From Zantedeschia hybrid cultivar (Eukaryota; Streptophyta; Magnoliopsida; Alismatales; Araceae): a stretch of DNA of 64,000 nt. The notes under the pieces were generated by a model, which made no database searches, was not told the origin of the DNA, and saw only the letters and a program-made list of their open reading frames with translations. This document shows positions 56,435 through 64,000 of the stretch, one piece after another. The first letter of the stretch is position 1. Each line of letters starts with the position of its first letter. The stretch spans positions 34,990,001-35,054,000 of the forward strand of contig JARZZO010000016.1 of NCBI GenBank assembly GCA_030544215.1, given 5' to 3'. Both the position numbers and the translations under genes were made by a program.

Positions 56435-59400
56435 TGAGTCTGCGCCTATGCAGTGCTACAGTGTTGAGTCTGCGGCTACTGTTCATGAGTCTGTGCCTCC
56501 CTGCGTAGACTCAACGCCAGTTGCAGTTTTTTGAGTTTGCGCCTCTTTCAGCTTGATTTTTGGGCTTGAGGTGATTCTTTGATCCTCCCCCAAGTTGTCC
56601 AAAGGTTCCTTGGACCTAGGGCTGTCCTTTTGAGGCCTAATGAAGGTCCTAAATGGCTTGGACTTTGGGTTGTTAAGCTCTTAATGTTTCAAATCGAAAT
56701 TTTGCCATATGTTTTAAGATTTTAAATATTTTCCGATGTTTTCAAAGGATGTCCCGATCCAAGGGTGCCAACAATCTCATGTTGGGTAACCCATCAAGGG
56801 CCCTCACACAAAAAACATCATTCTTGTGTTCCCATTTCTATGGGTTCATTTAGATGATATGTCCCGAAGTCCCAATAGGTTGGTAGAGTTCCTTGTTCCC
56901 TAAATGTAGAAATGGAATGGGTGATTCCCTATGGATAACCCTTTCATTTTGAAGGCATTAAGGGCACCCTTTGGGTGAGTGGTTGGATGCTCGGCACGCC
57001 CCCCTTTATAGCCACCTCCATGGTTCATGGCTACATGTGATCCTCTAAGGAAATTGGTGGAGTTCCTTGCTCTCCAAATGTAGAGATGCTTTGGATTACC
57101 CTTTGTGGGTTTTTCTTGCATCTTGATGGTATTAAGGGCACCCTTTGAGTGAGTGGTTGGATACTCGGCACGCCCCCCTTTGCAGCCATCCCTATGGTCC
57201 ATTAGCCATTACATATCCCTTTAAGGGAGTTGGTCCTTCGGGTCCCTTCATGCCATGATCCTTCATGAAGATCCTAAACCTTTAATCGAGTTTTCCTAAT
57301 GAAAGGTTGAAATTCAACTTGGAATCATTATATTAAGCATTTTCAATGCTTTATAAAGTGATCTAAGAAGAATGGGATAAACATGAAGAAATCATGTCAT
57401 TTGAAAAAATCCACTTAAGAACTACTCATTGAAAAGGCTCTATGTAGCCATACTCAACTTTTGAGATTTATCAGTGTTATCCTCCCCAAATTTGTGGTGA
57501 TTCTTGGATCACTTCAAGTTGAAAGTGGTATAAATTTAAAATTATGCTCAGATTTTGAGTCTGCGCACCTATAATCATGGAAATTTGATTGGGAATGGAG
57601 TACAATATGTTTTTCTCGATTCCGGATTTCATATTCTAACTTTAATGGTTGAAACTAACCCCTTGATGGATTTAATTGCAGCTTGAACTGTACAGAAAAC
57701 TGAAAATACTAATTTTCAGACTTGAGTCTGCGCTACTGTTCTGAGTCTGCGCACCCTTACGTAGACTCAACTCAAAACTATCAAAGATGCTTTGCATTTA
57801 CCGATAACCTCATTTATGGTTGAAATAACTCAAATAATTAAAGTTAATTCATTCAAAAAAAAAAAAAGGTTTAAGATAGCCATCTTCTATTTTAAGTAAA
57901 CACAAAATTCCAAACTTAAATTGAGTCTGCACACCTTTCATAAGCTCATCTCAAATGACAAAATCAACTAAACAATAAAACAAATTGCTCAAATCACTTG
58001 CAATCATATATCAAACACCTCATTTCATTCAAATAAACATCCATTTATAAAAAGGATTCAAATCCCCTCACATAAATAAAAATTACAAGTTCGGTTGAGT
58101 CTGCGCACCCCTTGCGCAGACTCAAACCCATCTTTCTTGACTCCTTGATCTTTGAAGCTACCCAACATTTTGAAAATCTTGGAATTTCCCTCAAGAGATT
58201 CCATCTTTTTAAGAATCTTGCTCAAAATCCTCTTTTAACTTGAGTCTGCGCATCAATCCCAAGGCCAAAACCTCATCTCTTGGCCCCTAAATCATGCCCG
58301 CAGCTCCAAATCTGTAAATCATCACCAAACAAAACATAAAATCAAGTTATCCCACCAACAATCCAATAAAATAAGTCACAAAGAAAAAATTCTTAGTTCA
58401 GACTTGAGTCTGCGCATCTTGGCGCAGACTCAGCCCTGAAATTCACAATCAACTTCCCAATCACTTTAAGATGATATAAAACCCTCTAAAAATCATGTTT
58501 ATTCTTATCTATCAGGAAATCAAATAAAAACACCAAGTTGTTCTTGAAAAAATGCAAAAAACAACTCAAAACAAATTGGTGATAAATGAGTCTGCGCTAC
58601 CCTGCGCAGACTCAACCCTGAATTTCCAAAATTGGCCTTTTTGACCTTAAATTCCCTCCAAATTAAACCAAAAAATTTACATAAAAATTTTATACTTTAT
58701 ATAAGTCAAAAACCTAAATAAAATCTTAAAACCCATTTTGCAAAAAATATAAAAAATGTTTAAACACTTTGATAAACAATGAGTCTACGCTCTATAGTGC
58801 AGATTCAACTCTAAATTCTTAAAATCTGGTATTTTGGCCATTAAATTCCCCTCAAATCAATTCAAAATTTTAAGCATAAACCCTATGTTTTCCACAAATA
58901 AAAACCCAAACAAAAATGATAACTTTTTCCTTGAAATTGCCTAAAAAACTGAAAAAATAGATTTGTGACAAATGAGTCTGCGCTACCCTGCGCAGACTCA
59001 ACCCCCAATTGGTAAAATCCAATTTCTTCAACCTCAATTCCTTTAAAACTAAATAAAAAACTCCGTGATAAAACTCTACACTTCCTGTAAATAAAAGATT
59101 AAATAAAACTCAAATATGCTTTTTTGCAAAACATAAAAAATATCTAAAAGAAATCTCATTTAAATTGAATTTGTACATCTTGCTTATCCTTCAAAAACTT
59201 ATAAATTCAAAACATAAAAAATATAAATCCTTGAAGCATTTTTTTAATCAAACCAAAGAAGAAAACATAAAAAACCTTTTTCCATATTTTCCAAATCAAA
59301 TCTAAAGTCTCTTCACTTCAAATCTGAAAAAACACAATAAGAAGTGTTTAGTAGACTCCCTTGATAAAAAATGTCATCCACTTCAATCAAAATACCATAA

Positions 59401-59640
59401 AAAAGATCTACATTCCTTTCACAAATCAAAAAATCAAAATAAATACAAGCATTCTCATTGGTAACAAATGAGTCTGCGCATCCTTGCGCAGACTCAACTT
59501 CATATTCACTCCCAAACATAAAAATTCAAACAAATCTTCACTACATTCCCATAAATCAATTCAAAAAGACTAAAAAATGTCTCTCATCATTATCCATTAA
59601 TAAAAATCAATAAATCAAGTCTTGTGCAGACTCAACTTTA
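56435..59640. repeat. TGAGTCTGCGC palindrome array (about 180-bp tandem repeat)
   Basis: Units starting TGAGTCTGCGC are at 57556, 57724, 57742, 57922, 58096, 58241, 58405, 58587, 58780, 58973 and 59469. A worn unit lies at about 59164, and scattered ones at 56435, 56465, 56486 and 56532. Six keep the full palindrome with second arm GCGCAGACTCA or near it: 58096-58124, 58405-58432, 58587-58614, 58780-58807, 58973-59000 and 59469-59496. Loops are 6-7 bases. Spacing from 57556 to 58973 is mostly 145-198 bp, with AT-rich bodies that resemble each other, so this is a tandem array and not isolated hairpins. Confidence 0.88.
56887..57234. repeat. 174-bp imperfect tandem duplication in the giant LTR
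   Basis: Units start at about 56887 and 57061 (AGTTCCTTG...CAAATGTAGA). Both contain GAGTGGTTGGAT-CTCGGCACG and end before the CCATGG/CTATGG-type phrase. Diverged by roughly a fifth. Confidence 0.8.
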
Positions 59641-59936
59641 AACTAAAAAATGAGTTTTCTTCTCAAATAAAAACTGAAATTCATTCATTTTTCGAATGCA
59701 ATCTTGTATATCTTACTTATATCATTTCAAAGGGTGTTATTCTATTCTTCTGACGATTAATCAAGGGTTTTCCTATTAGGAGGATGTAATTAACACTATT
59801 CCATTTATGGGTAGCGGGATCGGGACGAAGAACTATGCATTCATCTGATTGAGGCAGGTAAAGCGCACAAACACAAATCTAAATCTAAATCAGAAAATCA
59901 AGATCAAGTGTATTTTCCCTAAAAAAATGTACGACA

Positions 59937-60055
59937 ATCTCTTTTGGCACGCCCGGTGGGACCTGTCCTCCCTTCATCTTCTCGTCGGAAGAATAAGGAT
60001 AACACCCATTCTTTGAAGTTATTGATTATCTCTTTGTTGTATTATAGGAAAGTCA
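59937..60055 (+). promoter_or_regulatory. primer-binding site and short leader of the giant-LTR element
   Basis: CTTTTGGCACGCCCGGTGGG (59941-59960) lies 4 bases after the LTR, in the TTTTGGC-CG---GGTGGGAC pattern also used by the other gypsy elements here. The leader to the first ATG (60056) is only about 100 nt, unlike the 1-kb leaders of the other family. Confidence 0.75.
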
Positions 60056-63000
60056 ATGGAATCGAAAGTTTTCTTCGGCCCTCTGGTGGTCGAGAACTAT
60101 GCTCACTATGGCTACCTGGCGGTACCTGTGGCATTCGGGAGCTTCCCTCCCGTTATTGGTTTTCCGAATTTTCTCGGGGTGGTCTTCATACAACCTGAGA
60201 TTATATGTGATATACCTCAAGCGCAAATAGTCAACGGCTGCACTATTCATAGTCATGTTGCATCATCTTCAAGACCATATCGGGGAAATATCCGAAAGGG
60301 TCAAAATCCCCAGCTAAAATCAAAGGCAGTCTCTGCACAATGGTCCAGGACCAAAAAATCAATTCTTGTTGGGAGCCTGCGGATCTTTCTAGACGACAAC
60401 AAAGTTGATACTTCCAAAGACCGACTGGTTCCAAATATTCCAGTTCAAAATTCATTCCAGGTCTTTGAAGACATGGACATAGAAAGAATGAAAAATGAAA
60501 GAAAAGAAAAAGGAAAAGCTAAGATTCAGATGTCGGAAAAGTAAGAAAGAAACCCCAAACCAGCTTATTGTTATAGGACGAAATATTGTTAAGAGCTGTC
60601 AGCAAAACAAATCTGGGTGCCCAAACATGAAGAAGATCAATATGTATAAGAAAAATCAAAGCCAATCTTTCAGTCACAAAGGTGGCAAATATGAAAACCA
60701 ATTCAAAGACAGCTGCCTCATGCGAAGTTGCCAACAAGAAAGAAGTCAAGAGAAAAATATGAAAATGAAAAGTAAAAAAAGCCTTCAAAAACATCTGCAT
60801 TCCGAAGGCTGCAGCCGAAACCTCCTTCCGCAAGGAGAACAACAGAATTCACCCAAGGAAGCCTGATGATTTATTCATGTCATATTATCAACAAGTATGA
60901 GGTACTCCCTGAAGATCCAGAAGAAATAAGAGATTTAGCCTCAAGGCTGGGTCTAGTTACTCGAAGAATGCAAGCGGCAACCCTAGTTGCGCAAAATTTT
61001 CTTACCCTATTGGAAAACATTGATGAGGAAGCGGAGCTATCTGCAAATGTCATTGAAGCATCAGGAGAAGCTCTTTCTGCACCAGTAGAGTAGTAGCTTC
61101 CACAGCAAATCAATCAACAAAAAAAAGTAGAACCAAGTATAACTCAGTTGTTATTGCAAGAAATTGAGTTGTTGAAAAAGCAATTGAAAGAAAAAGATGC
61201 CCAAATACAGGGGGCAGGATGGGCTGGTAAAGAAGGAGGTGTTGCAACTTCCTCTTATCCTCAGGTGGCTAACCCTCCAGTTCTACCTCCTCCGTCTCAA
61301 AATCTTCTAAATATATCCATGCAGTCATCTAGGCCTGTGCCTATGAGTGAAACACTTGCATATATTCAAGTATCCAATAGTTAAGCTACTCCTGCAACAG
61401 TATTGCAAGACAATTTGATCTCAAATTTGCCATTTCAAGCCTCCCAAGTTTAGGGAGTTAATTTCTTCCCAAATCCAGCAGATCCTGCTGTGGCTCAAAG
61501 GCTGATGCTAGAACAACTCATTGATATGAAGCTGGCAGAAAAAGTGGAAGGTACCTCCACAGTATATGATGTGTATAAAGTACCATATCCGGTGCATCAT
61601 GCTATGAAGAGGCTTCTACTGGGAATGACCAAAGTGCCCAAGTTTGAAAAATTGAATGGCTAAGGAAATCCAAAAGAACACTTGGCATATTATAATGGGG
61701 CAATGGGAGACCTAGCCACTGATGAATCTTATATGCTGAAATTTTTTGGGTCTTCGCTAACTGGACTCGCATTTGAATGGTATTCTTCTCTTCGGCCTGA
61801 ATCTATTGCTGGGTGGGCCGACCTTCAGAAGCAATTTCAAGACAAATTTTATCTGGTGGAGAGAGAGATCACTCTGGCAGAGCTATATACTGTGAAACAA
61901 GAAAACAATGAAAATGCTTCCAAATTCATTGTTAGGTGGAGGAATCTTAGCTTGAAATGCAAAAGACCACCATGTCAAGAAGACGCAGTGGTGATATGCA
62001 AAGGTAATCTGAAAAATGAAGTCCTTGAAAGGTTGGTAGCCATTGAAATCAAGTCTTTCGACAAATTGAATACTGTGGTATCAGAAGTTAAAAGTTTTCC
62101 GAGCCGATCCAGAAGTGAACCAAGCAACAATAAAGGAAAATTTGATAGAAGAAATGTTCCACGTGAGTCAAATACAGTAGATTTTTCCACGTTCATCACG
62201 GAGCAACAAAAGAAAGGTCTAGTCACACAGGCCGAAACCAACAACAATAGGGAGAAGGAAGTCCGAGCCTTATCTTCTCTCAGAGACAAAATGAACAGGC
62301 CATACAGCTTCCCAAAAGACAAAACTCATGTTCTATTTGAATGGGTATGAAAATACAATCAGATTGTGTTACCACAGTCAAAAAGGCCAAAAGATGCCAA
62401 AAGATCTAATGATCCAAATTATTGTCCATATCACCAAATCATGGGACATCCTATTGAAGAATGCTATGTGTTCAAAGATGCAGTTGAAAAATTTATTCAG
62501 AAAGGTGTCCTGAAGATGGGAGATCATCTTGTCGATCCTCCGCAGCCTCATGCCTGGACAAAAGCAAATGTGACATCTGTAAATGTGCATCATATGGTTC
62601 CTATTTACCAGTCATTAAGGTCAGAAACTGCAGAAAGAAGCACACAAGCCACCTATGAGCAATTGGTACTTCAACCACTCCAATCATCTCAGTGGGAAAC
62701 AACCAAAAAGAAGCCAGGATCTCATATCAAGCAAAAATTATCAGAAGTATATACTCACGGAGGTATTCTACGACGGCCGACATATGTTCAACCCGTTCCT
62801 CCACCAAATCTAGATAATATGATATCCGATATGTCCAAAATGGCTTTATCTACGCCAGTCAAAGCCGTAAATTCAAGCAAAAAACAATGTGTGTCCTCCC
62901 CTCAGCAGGAGACATCCCAATCAAGTTCAAGTTATTCGGCTTCAGCAAGCAGTGCATGGAAATGGGTAGATCCTCGTACTATAAGGAGGGTTACCAACAG

Positions 63001-63460
63001 AAGAAGAAAAAGAGAAACACCAATACCAATTCTACCTAAGGGTAAAGATCCGCTGTCAAAGTTGCAATAACTAATAGACAGCTTGGATGAATACGAACAG
63101 CCTCAAAGAAAGCCAACAAAGCTAAAACATTATATCCCGTGGGAGAAACTCCAAAATATGACAATGAAGCAAATACATGAAGAAGTCCTATTATGGGAAC
63201 ATGAAGTCAAAAAGCCGAAGACTGATGATAATCAGGAAAATGGGAAAGAAGAGTAGGAAGGCATTTGCACTGTCATGTCTTGCAACACAATCTCAACAAT
63301 AAAAGAAAATAAAGATGATGAGGAGGAAGAAATCTTCCTTGCTCTAAAAATGGAAGTGATGGAAAGCTCTACATCAACTCCAAATGAGCAACATGTCACC
63401 CGCTCTGGCAAAAAGTGGGGATGGAAGCCTCCATTGGCTACCACTCAAAAAATTATCTAG
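60056..63460 (+). pseudogene. gag of the giant-LTR gypsy element
   Basis: A single frame runs from ATG 60056. The N-terminal domain reads MESKVFFGPLVVENYAHYGY, then PEIICDIPQAQIVNGCTIHS and KSILVGSLRIFLDDNK, and is not recognised from a named family. A helical part (60866-61093, EIRDLASRLGLVTRRMQAAT) and a coiled coil (EIELLKKQLKEKDAQIQ) follow. The capsid has KVPKFEKLNG, stop, GNPKEHLAYYNGAMGDLA, SLTGLAFEWYSSLRPESI and FQDKFY. The zinc-knuckle-like motif is CPYHQIMGHPIEEC (62423-62464). The tail is basic and serine-rich. Fourteen in-frame stops occur with no net frameshift: at 60542, 60590, 60647, 60692, 60773, 61091, 61094, 61382, 61451, 61661, 62348, 63068, 63254 and 63458. Confidence 0.92.
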
Positions 63461-64000
63461 CTGTCGGGGGAAATACCATATGTCGTCCCAGAACCAGAAT
63501 TCAGAGGAATGGAATCCATGCCTTTGTCAAAAAGAAATGTTCAAATCTCGCCTCCGTTCGGGCTATATTCAGAAAATTCTGATCAAGAAAATCGGGTGTT
63601 ACCCTCTTTATATGAATTTATGACAGTTCAAAAGTCTGCAAAGAAAGGTAAACAAGTCCAGCAACAGACGTCTGAAGAACAAGACCCTCAGGTTGCCTTT
63701 CTAGAAGTTTATGATAATGAAAAAGCAGAAAAGAAAGTCATCGGCTTACTAAAAAGGTTGCCATCTAAATTTACTGTGTGGGAAGTTTTGTTACTCAGTG
63801 TGGAATTGCGAAAGGCTCTCATTGCAGCTTTAAAAACTCCTCAAATTTATGAAGCTCATGCAGCAGAAATTCAAGAAATACCCTATGAGTCATTCATAGC
63901 TTCCATCACCTTTGCTGAAGATGATATGCTGCTGCCTACAAATGACCACAATAGGCCACTCTACATGAGAGGAAAGATAAATGGACAATCTGTCAATAGA
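63461..64000 (+). CDS. gag-protease junction of the giant-LTR element, runs off the window
   Basis: After the TAG at 63458 the same frame is open for 180 codons to the window end: LSGEIPYVVPEPEFRGMESM, then LYEFMTVQKSAKKGK, LRKALIAALKTPQIYEAHAA and PTNDHNRPLYMRGKINGQSV. The last block (HN-PLY--G-I-G--VNR) leads into the retropepsin domain in Tat elements, where a VDxGS-type site should follow just outside. No ATG-initiated protein is implied, since it depends on the upstream stops. Confidence 0.8.
   Translation, partial: MSGEIPYVVPEPEFRGMESMPLSKRNVQISPPFGLYSENSDQENRVLPSLYEFMTVQKSAKKGKQVQQQTSEEQDPQVAFLEVYDNEKAEKKVIGLLKRLPSKFTVWEVLLLSVELRKALIAALKTPQIYEAHAAEIQEIPYESFIASITFAEDDMLLPTNDHNRPLYMRGKINGQSVNR

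Larger units (their letters stand above)
54669..59936 (+). mobile_element. giant 5' LTR (about 5.27 kb) of a gypsy element
   Basis: The left edge TGTTGTCACC abuts the interrupted leader of element D and the right edge TGTACGACA precedes a gypsy primer site, so TG...CA ends and a mutual TGT-GT inverted end exist. A TATA box (CTATAAAAGAATCCCC, about 55342) splits it into about 0.7 kb U3 and over 4.5 kb of R/U5. No protein is coded. Such long LTRs are known in Ogre-type Tat elements. The partner LTR lies beyond the window, so the length is inferred from one side. Confidence 0.7.

Noticed and set aside
56900..57202. 100-codon minus-strand frame with an internal repeat
   Set aside because: The repeat is the 174-bp DNA duplication in the giant LTR; no sign of selection on a protein.
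58096..59496. A CRISPR array, because of regularly spaced palindromic repeats
   Set aside because: The repeats are in a plant LTR, spacers are 150-170 bp and related to each other, and there are no cas genes.

Overview
This is a plant nuclear DNA window with no sign of bacterial or organellar sequence. It is built almost entirely of nested LTR retrotransposons of the Ty1/copia and Ty3/gypsy (Tat-like, dual RNase H) types, with MITE-like elements and simple repeats. Only one host gene can be supported, a GC-rich gene on the minus strand at about 2.86-3.79 kb. Its strong GC bias against an AT-rich background would fit a monocot, but that is a guess. No rRNA, tRNA gene, CRISPR array or bacterial operon was seen. 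No defence, secretion or biosynthetic system was found. The unusual content is structural and lies inside the transposons.

Left part (1-8.26 kb): the 3' end of a decayed copia element and its LTR (1-1906), a 79-bp tandem duplication, the host gene, small duplications and MITE-like elements. From 6.7 kb the C-terminal part of a decayed minus-strand protein begins. It resembles the plant 'putative gypsy-type transposon' domain proteins (PF04195-like).

Middle (8.26-36.1 kb): that same decayed reading frame is cut into blocks by three insertions. They are a copia element with two LTRs (8261-15442) and most of pol deleted, a 17.7-kb gypsy element on the minus strand (15771-33484) with a perfect 5-bp target duplication AGTAC, and a 2.1-kb solo LTR (34003-36089, target duplication CTAGG). 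The gypsy element is itself interrupted by a 1.34-kb solo LTR in its RNase H region (21576-22915, GCTGC) and by a 2.16-kb solo LTR in gag (27713-29876, TATAA).

36-44 kb: few recognisable genes. It holds GA/CT microsatellites, a GAATAAG-rich MITE family in nested copies (38.8-39.3 and 41.8-42.6 kb), a GC-rich LTR-like block on the minus strand (40.4-41.6 kb) and a CACTA-like end (43.1 kb).

Right part (44-64 kb): a second minus-strand Tat-like gypsy element (about 44.09-50.37 kb), carrying a solo LTR (47611-49228, GTAGG). It is cut at 50371 by a plus-strand LTR plus leader of the same family (50372-52629). That copy is cut 13 codons into gag by another LTR plus leader (52630-54668), which is cut in turn by a further gypsy element. 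This last element has an inferred LTR of 5.27 kb (54669-59936) and a gag-pol frame that runs off the window edge.

Most notable: (i) two unrelated LTR families carry arrays of short GC-rich hairpins with a shared arm (AAATNGCGTC / GACGCNATTT); (ii) the giant LTR carries a roughly 180-bp tandem repeat, many copies of which begin with a palindrome of arms TGAGTCTGCGC / GCGCAGACTCA; (iii) both 1.3-1.6-kb solo LTRs carry a tRNA-like module with A-box and B-box matches; (iv) the giant element's gag frame holds 14 in-frame stops but no net frameshift over 3.9 kb. All alignments were made by eye.
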